A stretch of DNA of 64,000 nt from Epinephelus fuscoguttatus (lineage: Eukaryota > Chordata > Actinopteri > Perciformes > Serranidae): NCBI RefSeq assembly GCF_011397635.1, contig NC_064769.1:19299207-19363206 (forward strand), written 5' to 3'. The notes under the pieces are model-generated. The model saw only the letters and a list, made by a program, of their open reading frames with translations. It did no database searches and was not told the DNA's origin. Position numbers and translations under genes: made by a program. This document shows positions 22,792-33,098 of this stretch, in pieces (within the stretch, counting starts at the first letter, position 1; each line of letters begins with the position of its first letter).

Positions 22792-23177
22792 CTATTCCTC
22801 GTCTTGGTTCTCGTAGTTGTGTTTGATGTGTTTCCATAGTTTCTATAATAAAACAAATGATGGATAACGTTAGACATTTCCCGTGAGCACATAGATTATA
22901 TCAGCAAGCAGTTGTAAAATGACACGACTGTTTCTCTTAGCGGGCAAGCTAGGTTAGCTAATGCTAACGCCGCTTCGCCCTCTGCGTACAAGGTCAGGAT
23001 AAAACAAGCATTAAAACACCAAGAAGACGCACTTACCCCGCGATTCATTTGCTCAAAAATCGCGTCGCCACCTTGGTCAAATATTCGCTCGAAGAAGACC
23101 GCTCCAACCATGATGGTTATAGCGAAAGTAGACGTTCTCCTGAAGAGCAGATTGTAGACGGACTTTGCCAGCGCCAT
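22792..23177 (-). CDS. uqcr10: Cytochrome b-c1 complex subunit 9 (complete, 2 exons)
   Basis: Small single-span subunit of respiratory complex III in the inner mitochondrial membrane; it packs beside the Rieske protein and cytochrome c1. Exon 1 is complement(23037..23177), 47 codons, reading MALAKSVYNLLFRRTSTFA and a hydrophobic segment (TFAITIMVGAVFF), then ERIFDQGGDAIFEQMNRG. Exon 2 is complement(22792..22842), KLWKHIKHNYENQDEE and stop. The total is 63 aa, the same as human UQCR10, and the phase-0 junction is clean. It lies head to head with zmat5. The start overlaps AACATGGCGCTGG, a YY1-like element often found at start codons of such genes. Confidence 0.96.
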
Positions 23178-23263
23178 GTTGGTGGAATAACGCAGTGCGC
23201 AGGACCGGAAGCTGAGTCTAAATGCTTCGCTTTTCGCTTTGTGACCCTGCAAAGATGCCGTAT
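23178..23263. promoter_or_regulatory. Bidirectional uqcr10/zmat5 promoter and zmat5 first exon
   Basis: Only 86 bp separate the uqcr10 ATG from the donor (GTAAGT at 23264) of a non-coding first zmat5 exon. The gap holds an ETS/GABP site CCGGAAG (23205-23211) and CpGs (CGCAGTGCGCAGG), with no TATA box, as expected for a nuclear-encoded respiratory gene and a housekeeping partner. Confidence 0.7.
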
Positions 23264-24521
23264 GTAAGTATTTCCTTTTTGTTACTCACGTTAGTTAACT
23301 GCAAACTGTATGTGGTCTTCTTTAAAAAGCAAACGTCTTAGAAGGATCGCATTGTTTCGCCAATGGTTTGTGCTATTTCCAGTTTAAATTCAGTAAACAT
23401 AGGGATTGAAAGCAAACCATAATTCGTTGGGCAATAACATTGACTGTAAAAAAAAAATAGCATGCGAGCTAACGTTAGCTAACTATCCAACGCTAACAAC
23501 GCTCCGAGCGAACGCTCGGTAATCTGGGGGAGTAATTGCCCGAGCATCAAACTACTGGTTTACATACTCAGCATGTATCTAAATAGTATAATACCTTAAG
23601 AATTTGATATTTAGAGTAAGACAGGAAGTCACATCAAGGCAAAAATAAATGCACCTTCATAACTAAACCATTAGATGGCAGCAAAAGATGGCTGCCATTT
23701 CCACTTGTCCTTGTTTATCCTATTGCTGATGTTCCTTGTGTTCTTGATATCAGGCTGGATCCAGTTTGTGCCTCTCATGCAATCATTTTTTTTTTGGTCC
23801 TAGACCAAATCTGTAATTACATGTGGGACTTTCACATAAATACAAACGTATTTGATGTGAAAGTAAACAAACAAATGAGATCAGAAATGTTTTATGCAAA
23901 TCCAAGCAACCCTGCTTTGATAGGGAAGTCTCAAATGTCAAAACAGATCAATACTAGGACCATGATTAGGCCTGATTAGGTCTGTTATGTACTTCATACT
24001 GTTTTTTCTCCAAAGGATTAGTTGATTAATTGATAAATGAATTGACTGAGATGAATTTATGAATACTTAATCTTGTTTAGATTTGAGGGTTTGCTGCTGT
24101 TTTTATATTACTTTAAAACATCTTTGGGTTTTAGACTTTTGGGCAGTCAGACAAAACAAACCACAATTTGAAGATGTTGTCTTGGATCATGGGAAACTGT
24201 AAATTTGCACTTTTGACTGTCTCCTGCTTTATTTTGTATCTGTTAATCACAGAAATAATCATCAATGACAGTCTCTTTGACTAAACACCTCTTTTTGTTT
24301 TAGAAAAGCCTTTGTCTCGTTTTGAGCATAATGGAACACAACATGGCAATGCTCTCTCAGTTGATGTTGTATCATACTGAAACTATTTTGGTCAGCGCAG
24401 CTATTCCCTCACCATGTGTTGATAGAGCGGTTATTTACTGTAAATGTGTTTCATTTCTGTTCACTGTCTTTCAGTGATTTAAAAGGTGACATCTTGCTGG
24501 TTTTAGCACATAGCCTGCACC

Positions 24522-25934
24522 ATGGGGAAGAGATACTACTGTGACTACTGCGACCGGTCCTTTCAGGACAACATGCATAACAGGAAAAAACATCTAAATG
24601 GTGTTCAGCATCACCGAGCCAAAAAAGCCTGGTATGACTATTTCAGAGGTGAGCCTTGCAATTTGTCCTTTGATGTCTAGGATGTGGTCACAATAAAAAT
24701 CTAATTTCATGCTTTCTTTTTACAACATGATGTTTTAGTGTAAATGCGTTTAAACTAGACAGTGATCCTGCATGTTTTATTGAACTATTGAAAATGCTAG
24801 TCTTAAACCTATTTGTGAGATTTTGATTAATGAATTAAGCATGCTTACATTTCGTTATACCATCTTGGCTGCCCACCTGTTAACTTTATTATGGAAGATT
24901 ATAGAAACAACCATGGACAACACTGTCATTTTTCTTTGCCAAGACTCTTCAGCCATTCTGTATGACGAGCAAACAAAGAAACCCTGCAGGAAGTTTCTCC
25001 AAAAAGGTAACAGAATGCTTAAATGATACAGCTATCCCATAACCAGGAAATTATATTGAACACCTTTTTGTTACCCTCATTTTTTTCCCTGGTTTTTATT
25101 TGCAGGAATTTGTGACTTTGGCCCGAACTGCAGGTTTTCCCACATGTCTGAAGAGGATCTGTTTAATTTAAAAAGACAGGTGGAAGGTAAGCTGAAACCA
25201 AAGGTTAGAGCTCTCTACCTTGTCATTTACACCTTTTTAAATGAACATCACAGCCACCCAAAGCAATATGCCACACATATCATTTGCAAATTTAATAGTA
25301 CTATCTAAAATATTCTTTCAGCATTGCACTCACGTCACAGATGATCATCATATTCCAGATTGTTAAAAGCTCAAATGTAATGCTGCAGATGGTGCATCTG
25401 AAACAAACTCAGAAAAAAGAAAGCACTCCAAGCACCTTGGGTCAGCACTTTCTCATGCACTCCCTAAAAGAAACCTAATAGTATACAAGTAGAAAGTGTC
25501 AAGAACATTTTGTGCAGAAGACTGTGTGGATTGGGATATGTTGACAGGAGTGAGCTATAATTTATTTCAGATGAGAGAAGGCACAGAGAGGGCTCTGTAG
25601 ACAGAATGATACCCGGGCGAAGCATCGAAGAATGGCTCTCCAGAAGAGAAAAGAAGCAAACTGCCCTCAGTATCAAAGGGTATGCACTTTCCTTTTTGTT
25701 TCAACACTTACTCACACATGGTTAGCATCGCTAATGGTTATTCCTGTTGATTTAGAATTCAACTGCTCAATTATTTATCCCTGCAGAGATCGGGAAAATA
25801 AGGAAGACAGCGAAGAGGGCCAAGAAGAAAGTGAAATACTTCAACAGCTCCTCTCCATCTCTGACCTTCCACCCTCTCTCCTACCGCCTCCTCCAGGCGG
25901 ATGGAAATTCACAGAGAACACAGAGTGGGGGTGA
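24522..25934 (+). CDS. zmat5: Zinc finger matrin-type protein 5 / U11-U12 snRNP 20 kDa (complete, 5 coding exons)
   Basis: Component of the U11/U12 di-snRNP, which recognises U12-type introns. Exons 24522-24648, 24944-25006, 25106-25186, 25571-25679 and 25787-25934 give 528 nt, 175 aa (human 170). Residues 1-35 form a U1C/matrin-type C2H2 finger (Cys7, Cys10, His24, His30). A CCCH finger of spacing C-x8-C-x5-C-x3-H follows (Cys57, Cys66, Cys72, His76, ending CRFSH). The tail is acidic and then proline-rich, closing PPPPGGW and ending EWG; the Pro-Pro-Gly-Gly-Trp motif near the C-terminus and a final Trp-Gly also end the human protein. A non-coding first exon probably ends at 23263. A SINE sits about 300 bp after the stop. 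Confidence 0.96.
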
Positions 25935-26230
25935 AAGATTTCCACATCACTGTAAAGTGGATATGTGACATTAATAGGAGGAGGAATGGCATAGAATAGA
26001 TTTATGTTCGTATTGGAAGGTTTGTCAGTTTGAAATGAAGTTTTAAGTTGAGTCCAAAAGGAGATTGTTGCCATTTCTCTTCCTCAAGAGTGAACATTTT
26101 GTGTGCCGTACACTATAGGTCCTGTCTGTTTCATGAAAACTAATTTTTAATTTATTACATTTTACTTAAGATGTCAAGTTTCTTGAGTAAGAATTACATT
26201 ACAAGAAGTAACATTAAAAAATAGCTGATT

Positions 26231-26413
26231 GGGGCGTCGGTGGCCTAGTGGTAGAGCAGGCGCCGCATGTACAAGGCTGTTGCCGCAGCGGCCCGGGTTC
26301 GACTCCAGCCTGTGGCCCTTTGCTGCATGTCACTCCCTCTCTCTCTCTCTCCCCCTTTCACACTTGTCTGTCCTAACAATTAAAGGTTGAAAATGCCCCA
26401 AAAAATATCTTAA
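26231..26413 (+). mobile_element. tRNA-derived SINE with 15-bp target duplication
   Basis: The head has an A-box-like TGGCCTAGTGGTAGAG and a B-box-like GGGTTCGACTCC. The body continues TGTGGCCCTTTGCTGCATGT, a pyrimidine microsatellite (CT)n, and an A-rich tail containing AATGCCCCAAAAAATATCTT. It is flanked by a 15-bp direct repeat, six A then TAGCTGATT (26216-26230 and 26414-26428). The family is very common in percomorph fish. Confidence 0.92.
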
Positions 26414-26428
26414 AAAAAATAGCTGATT

Positions 26429-27476
26429 TAAAATGAGTAAATGAGTGAGTTTGTATTTACACACATTTTTAAAACACAATAAAAGTAAATCTGAGATTAA
26501 GGATTCCCACACAAGCAGTGCATAATAATCCTCATAACTGGCATCTTGGCAGTGTGTTGTTGATTGCTCCACCAATCTGGAGTCGAGTGCCTTTACCGTG
26601 AAACTCCTCTGAGGAGTTACATTTGATGTCGTGCAGTCCCAAAAGGAGCGGAGGATTGCTGAGCAGATGGAAATAATTTTTTGTTTATTTTTAATCCTCT
26701 GCTGCGTCACCGGGGGAGTCACTGATCTGACTGCATTTTATTTGTAACCCAGCCAACTGAAAACACCATTTTACTTCCTAAATAGTAAAGGTTGCAAACT
26801 AATGATCTGGATTAAGCTTCATAATGAAAGTTTTTCTTAGATAGAAAGTTTGTTGAGACACTATTATCAATAAGCCTCATGTAGATCCCTTGGATTTGTG
26901 ACTAAGCTATGTTTAATTGTCACTGGCCTTTTAAAGTCCTCTAATAGGTTATTCCTCATAACTGGGCTTATGCTGAGATATATATACTTGTACCTAATGC
27001 AGTGTTTACAGCAGAATCCTCATTAAACGGCTGTGAGTATTCTTTCTGTTGTGTATCATTTTCTCTAACTTGCACTCTGCTTTCTTGGCCAGAATATGTC
27101 TGACTTTAACTTAATTTAACCTAAGTACATGCTTAGTTAAAGGTACCATAGTAGTGCCATGGAGCAGCAAGGACACGTGCACATCCAGCCTTGGTTTCAG
27201 GCTATTCTGCTTTTCAACAATTGGTGGCGATAATAAGGAAACCAACAGTGCCAAACAAAGACAGCACAGAAGAAGACTGACAAAAGCAAAAATGGATGTT
27301 AACATTGAATGATTTTATGAACATATAAAAATCAGCTTTAAAATGTTAAATGAGGAAGTAAATGCACACAACATGTTTGTAAGATCTCAAGGATATGCAG
27401 TGCATTTTGGTGAGAGACATGAAATGAAAACAACAACTCGTAGTTCACAAGAAAACACCATATAAAGTACCTTTAA
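26429..27476. other. Intergenic region after zmat5
   Basis: No gene, structured repeat or RNA recognised. Moderately AT-rich. Confidence 0.5.
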
Positions 27477-27569
27477 AGGTTCACTGTGTAGGATTTAGTG
27501 GCATCTAGCAGTTAGGGTTTAGGACTGAAACTTCTACTGTGTGCCATGTGTGTACAAGAACTACGGTGA

Positions 27570-27695
27570 CCATGTTGTTCTACAGTAGCCCAGAATGGAC
27601 AAACCAAACACTGTCTCTAGATAGGGTCATTTCCATTCTTGGAGACAGAGACAGTGTTTGGTTTGTCCATTCTGGGCTACTGTAGAACAACATGG
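27570..27695. repeat. Perfect 49-bp inverted repeat with 28-nt loop
   Basis: Arms 27570-27618 and 27647-27695 are exact reverse complements. The left arm opens CCATGTTGTTCTACAGTAGC. RNA from either strand would fold into an uninterrupted 49-bp hairpin. Confidence 0.96.
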
Positions 27696-27752
27696 TGGGC
27701 TCAGTGGAAGAGGACCAGCTCCACATGTAGAATTAAACAGCTCATTCTAAAG

Positions 27753-28814
27753 CCCAGTTCAGACCAATCATTCACAACGAAATCAAACTATTTTAGAACA
27801 TTGCAGAGAAAAGTTGCAGTGATGTGAACTGACTGTCTGAGCTCGACTAAAGCCAGCTGACAGTGTCACCTGCAACTCAGCTGGTCAAATTACTGGCAGC
27901 TGGTTTTAGAACATGAGGCATGTCACCTCTTTCTACAGCCAATCAGCTTGTAGTGAAGTCCGCTGGTCAAGTCAAAATGGCCGCACATGACATGTTTGCT
28001 TGTTGTTCAGGTGCTCCTTCCCCACTGAGCCCTTTGTCTCCATCCTCACGTGTGCTGGTGGCGGACAGTAGGTTGCTGTTGCTCGCTGTATGTGCTTATG
28101 CCCCGCCCACACACATTCTTACTGACTAACTAATTGCCGCTGCTAACTTATTATTGCGGCAGTAGCTCAGTCCATAGGGACTTGGGTTGAGAACCGGAGG
28201 GTCGCCTGCTCAAGTCTCCGTCCGGACCAAATATGGTGCGCCGACTGGTGGCTAGAGAGGTGCCAGTTCACCTCCTGGGCACTGCTGAGGTGCCCTTGAT
28301 CAACGCACTGAACCCCCCCAACCGCTCAGGGCGCCTGACCAAGGCAGCCCCCTCACTCTGACATCTCTCCACTCTGTGCATGTATAGGTCCAGTTTGTGC
28401 ATGTGGACCTGTGTGTTAATGACGAAAGAGTGAAAAAATTGAATTTCCCCTCAGGGGGATTAATAAAGTATACAAAAATAAAAAAAATATTATGAATACA
28501 GTCCATCTGATGCACATTTTGTTTCTGTTTTTGCCGTTTCATCACCACTACAAATGCAGCTGTAGCCAGTATCACACTATCACTATCCCCACTCATATTT
28601 TAAGAAGCTACATATTATATTCAGCCACAACGTAAGTCTGAAAAGCTGGAAATCAGAACAGAAGTACACAGAGTTGTTGCATAGAGATGATACACTGTCT
28701 CATCTAGTTGCATTGGTGTGAACCGGCAGGTTTTTTTGAATGTTGCAGAACAGCACATTGCAAGTAGCTGCCTGTTTCAACTTGTCTCGGTGTGAGTCTT
28801 TGGTCTGAACTGGG
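27753..28814. mobile_element. Nested DNA-transposon-like element
   Basis: A 14-bp perfect terminal inverted repeat (CCCAGTTCAGACCA) extends imperfectly for about a dozen more bases. It lies inside the 27477 MITE and contains the SINE at 28156. There is no transposase frame, so it is a non-autonomous element. A clean target duplication is not visible (flanks ATTCTAAAG and ATTCAGGTA are only partly alike), so the superfamily is not decided. Confidence 0.75.
28156..28475 (+). mobile_element. tRNA-derived SINE with L2-type tail
   Basis: The head GCGGCAGTAGCTCAGTCCAT is tRNA-like, followed by a B-box-like CTGCTCAAGTCTC. The body carries TGGGCACTGCTGAGGTGCCC. The 3' end GAATTTCCCCTCAGGGGGAT with AATAAAGTATAC resembles the tail of L2-clade LINEs, which would supply mobilisation. 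Recognition is from memory of the family. Confidence 0.8.
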
Positions 28815-28938
28815 ATTCAGGTAAGGAAAACATTATTCTAATTTTCAGGTGATTATGAACTAATGAGGACATATTCCTGAATTTATATTCTATTTTTTAC
28901 CAATAGACATCCCTTAATCCCACACACTGGACCTTTAA

Positions 28939-29605
28939 GTAAATGCTAGGCTATAAAAATGGCAAGTTCTGTAACATAGTTTAAGATGTATTTATGCGGT
29001 GCACGTGTGGCCGTATATATATTGCAGGATCCTTATCATATATACAGGTGTATGCTGTACACTAAAGAAACTGTCACCACGTCTCCTTGCCCCAGATATA
29101 ATCTTCTCATAACTACTTCATGTCCATCTCTGCTGTGCTCGCCACCCACTCATGCTAGCCCTTAAAACTAATTAAGTGTGCATGTTTTATTTCCCTCAAG
29201 TATTTTACTTCAAAGCTCGGGTACGTGCGTACATGCCACTACATGAAGTGCATCACTATACAGCTATAACCAAGTGGTCTTTCCTTTGCAGGCTGTGTGC
29301 TGTGCTCTGTTACTAATGCGTGCTCAACATGCCAGATGCTGCACCGTCAGGGCCGTCACACCATCAGAGCCTGACAGTTTCTCCTTGCCGCTTCTCAAAG
29401 TGTTGAATGAAGAATGGATTCAGAATATCAGTGGAGAGCATCCCTACTGGGATCTGCTCTTCTTTTCTTGGTGTTTGTGTCAACTATGTTGTGTAAATAT
29501 GCCCAGTAAATGTTCCTTTTTTTTGAGATTTGGGCTTTGATTTACAACCAATGCCACATATAAAAAGAAAAAACAAACAGCAGGTTCATTTTTAGTGCCT
29601 TTGTT
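28939..29605. other. Intergenic region before the cabp7 3' end
   Basis: No recognised gene. A spliced-looking open stretch follows an acceptor-like TTTCCTTTGCAG at 29291, but nothing in its translation is familiar. Confidence 0.4.
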
Positions 29606-32600
29606 TTTATTGGACTACATGCATCTAGACACCACTTACATTAGTGTATAACTGATGCAGTAACCTCTACATGTGCAATAACAGTTACAGAAATAAAACT
29701 GCTGGATTTTCTCCGTCTAGATGTTAAAATTACTCGTAATGTCACACAGCTGGATGATACAAATATTAACTACAAGTTTTACCAAGAACAGGGGAGAGAG
29801 AAAGATAATACATGAATATTTATTGGGACTTTAGTTACTGATTAATTATTTAAGTTTGAAAAATACATTTAGCATCAGATTCATTTCTGTTAAAAGTGGC
29901 AATTTTGTAAAATGGATTTTCCTTCTTTCTAAAAGACTTTCAGAGGTAAGTCAAGGCATGAGAGCGCAGTTGTTACTCCAAATGACAAAGGCACAGAACA
30001 GGAGACGTCTACAGTCCAAATCAAAGTCATAACAACAATTAAGACAATCCGTCAACAGAGTGTACATAAATCTGCCCATTAAAGCACTGTAACATACAGA
30101 ATAGGACACAATAATTACTTATATGTCTTAAGACAAGATTTGACACAATAACTATATTCTACATTCACACAAAACCCATACCTTACATGATATGTCCACA
30201 CAAAGAGGTAATGCAATGTCATATAAGTAGTTCATACATAAACAGCTACTATTTAGCTACGAGATAAAATATCTGCTTTATTGCCAGGATGATACTCGCC
30301 GTCTCGCACGCTTCCTCCTGTGATATAGCTTTGATAAACTTTAAGATAAAAAGAGCAAGAAAAAATATAGAGCATTTTGTAAAACTTGTCAAATCTGACA
30401 AATATTTGTTGGAGAAAACATTCAGAAAAATGAATCTTAACCAATCAGAAAAGTTAATGTAAGTGCATGGCCTTAATACACACAAGAACTTGTATCTGAA
30501 CGTCCAGTCGACCTGGAAATTATATCAGAAACCTGATTTTTTTTTTTTTGTACGTTTTTCCCCCCTATTGTTTTTATACAAAACATCATGTTTACATTCA
30601 TAATAAAATCCACATAGATTTAATGTATCACTTTTCCAAGTAAGAAAATATAACCATGTTATACTTTAAACGATGTGTTGTTTTGGTGGTCCATGTAAAA
30701 GCCAGAAAACAACACTTTTCATGATATGTTAAATTATTGTTCACAGCATACTGCAAAGGATTGAGTGTTTTTCGATATTGTCTGCACGTCCACAAAAATC
30801 GACATTTACAGGAAAATGTCAAATACTGAGATTTTTTTTTTTTTGCAATGATTACGATACAAATTGCATAATTATTTTTAATACATACATCAGAGTCAAA
30901 ATTTGATCTCACACACATAGAACACACATATATTTCTATTTTAATGTACATGCAAGTGTGTCGTGTGAACTGGATATCCTTCATTCTCATTTGCTAGAAA
31001 TAATAATAGAGTTAATACCTACTTTTCTTGAAGCTATAAACTTTATTCACAGCTGGTAGTTCAGGTCACGCAGCAAATCTTTCACTGTCACTCATTATGA
31101 CTTATTTTGGTGCCTAAGTGCTCAGATTTGGAATATGCAGCATTGTGCATGTATCGCTGGCAGACTGTGAGTATGAAACATGTTTTACAAGTTGTGTGAC
31201 GGTCATTTGTCTTGACGTTTGGGCTTTTTTTTTTTTTTGCATAAATACCTATGCTCACACTCTTGTCTGATATCTCTTAGAGGGGATTATGTGATAGCCG
31301 TCTGTGTCCTGCCTTTTATTTTGACTTTATTGTTCACTGCGGCTTAATTTTTCAACCTACATTTTTAGCTGTTTGATTTACAAATCAACCCCAAGCTGTT
31401 CAGCCAGGAAGGCTCGCTCTGAGCTTTTAAACAAACCAATTAATTTTTAGGAAACCGTGACATCTTTAGAAATGGCCCGTGGGATCAGCTGACTGGAGTG
31501 CACAGCATGTGGTTTACACATGTCTCTGTTTTCCATCCTTCTTTTCAGCAGTGTGTTCATGTGCTTGTTCACCAGTTAATTTATTACTCATTGTCATGGT
31601 GGAAAACTTGGGAGGACTGACTTTTTCCCCTTCTTTTCACGTCTTTGCCTTTAAATCATGGGCTCTTATTTCAGTTTAAGCTGAGCTGGGACTTGTTGGG
31701 TGATAACATGATATGATGTTTTACAAAATATTAACTGGTGTAAGTTTCAAGCATCTAATAAAAGTGACAAAGCAGGGCACCTGACAGATTTGCATTTTAT
31801 GACACCTTCTGCATGTTGTCCTATAGCTGTTTGTAGCTTTGCAATGACACCAAGAGACTACAGCTATGCTAGCAGCTCTGTGAAGCTGATGTTTTTCGTT
31901 TTAACAGGTATTCGGTCATAAACCAAAGTATCGGACAAATAAAAAAACCTGGCTTGATGATAAAATGTCACAAAAATGTCACCAAAGTTATCACAAACCA
32001 TCCTGAGGGGAACATAAATGTCTGAATTCCACGACAATCAAGCCAATAGTTGTTGAGACGTTTCACTCAAAGCTGCACATATCAACTTCAAGGTGACACT
32101 AAAGGAAAAGATCAGGGGATCACCAAAGTCATTGGGTCACATCCCTCGGGAACCATAAAAGTCTGTACCAAATTTTGTGCCAATTTATCCTGTGGATGTT
32201 GAGATTTCAAAGGATTACTGAACACTTTGATCTGCTAGTGGCATTACAGGGGAAGTCAGGGGATCACCAAAGTCAGTAGGAGTCATTCTGTAGGAACAAT
32301 GAGAGTCTGTGCAAAACTTTATACAGCAGTCATCCAGATATTTCAGTGGTGACAGTGTCGTCCCCAGAGCCTTGTGGCTAGCACGGCAAAAAACTTATCA
32401 AGGGCCTTTAAATATTCCATTCAACAGATTTGTGTTTTGAAGTATTGGTGCTAATCTTTTCTTAAGATTCAGATCACAGATGGTGCTGGTTCAGCAAAGT
32501 ATGTTAAACTGGATGTGAGTTGGACTTCTGGACTGGAAATCTTGGCACTAAAACAAACAAGAGACTTAAAAGAGGCACATTATGCAGTGCCCAGTCAGTT

Positions 32601-33098
32601 ATCCTTATGTTTTCCCTAAGTGATTTAAAGCTACTTAATATGCAGCCCATCAACACGTTTGTATTGCTTTATTACTATCATCAGTAATATTACTGGGTGC
32701 ATTCCAAATGGCAGAGTTCTCATCAACAACATTAATTGTTTTTGATATATTAGACACAGCACAGCTATTACTATGGCACACACTTCTGCAGCCTGCTCTC
32801 CTATGTGATTTCTTAGAAAACATCAGAAGTTTGAATCAGTGACATATTTCTTTTTTAGGATACTGGGGTACTTAGGATACTAATCAGCCCTTGAAATGTC
32901 GTTCTTTCTTTTTTTACTATGGTATGCAGTGATTGGTGGTCATACAAAACCACTGTGTGACATCATTTTGTCCAGTATAGAGAAGTTGTGGGTGTTGGAA
33001 ACATTGACCGAAACCAAAAAACAGTCAAGTATTTTGGTTAATGTTTGATTTTTCATAGTCCATCCTTAAATCTCTTCATAACCAACTGGTGTAGTTAT
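29606..33098 (-). other. Probable long cabp7 3' UTR
   Basis: AT-rich, gene-free sequence downstream of the cabp7 stop on the minus strand. The farthest good poly(A) signal is AATAAA on the minus strand at 29611-29606; nearer ones occur (for example at about 31044). The true end is unknown, and the segment also contains a dispersed repeat (31965-32345). Confidence 0.4.
31965..32345. repeat. Three degenerate head-to-tail units of a teleost dispersed repeat
   Basis: GGGGATCACCAAAGTCA occurs twice exactly (near 32115 and 32258) and once in decayed form (near 31979). In each unit a phrase like GGAACCATAAAAGTCTGTAC and then one like GTTGTTGAGACGTTTCA or GATGTTGAGATTTCA follows at matching distances. 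Units are about 115-145 bp. I know the motif as a frequent teleost repeat, class unknown. Confidence 0.75.

Larger units (their letters stand above)
27477..28934. mobile_element. TTAA-flanked MITE, fold-back form with nested insertions
   Basis: Bounded by TTAA (27473-27476 and 28935-28938). Ends read AGGTTCACTGTGTAGGATTT and, inverted, AGGTCCAGTGTGTGGGATTA. The segment around GTAGCCCAGAATGGACAAAC occurs in both orientations as a perfect 49-bp inverted repeat. The right half is interrupted at 27753 by a 1.06-kb element that itself contains a SINE. After removing the insert, GCTCATTCTA rejoins a GGTAA...TTTTCAGGTGAT stretch also seen in the 13402 copy. Confidence 0.85.

Noticed and set aside
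23049-23267. Plus-strand frame opposite uqcr10 exon 1
   Set aside because: Shadow of the uqcr10 coding exon and shared promoter.
26231-26413. Possible tRNA gene
   Set aside because: A and B boxes belong to a SINE head with A-rich tail and target duplication; no cloverleaf can be drawn.
28156-28230. Possible tRNA gene at the second SINE
   Set aside because: Continues into SINE body and L2-type tail; anticodon arm is not credible.
29274-29540. Possible extra gene between zmat5 and cabp7
   Set aside because: An acceptor-like site precedes an 88-codon frame, but there is no recognisable protein and no partner exon.
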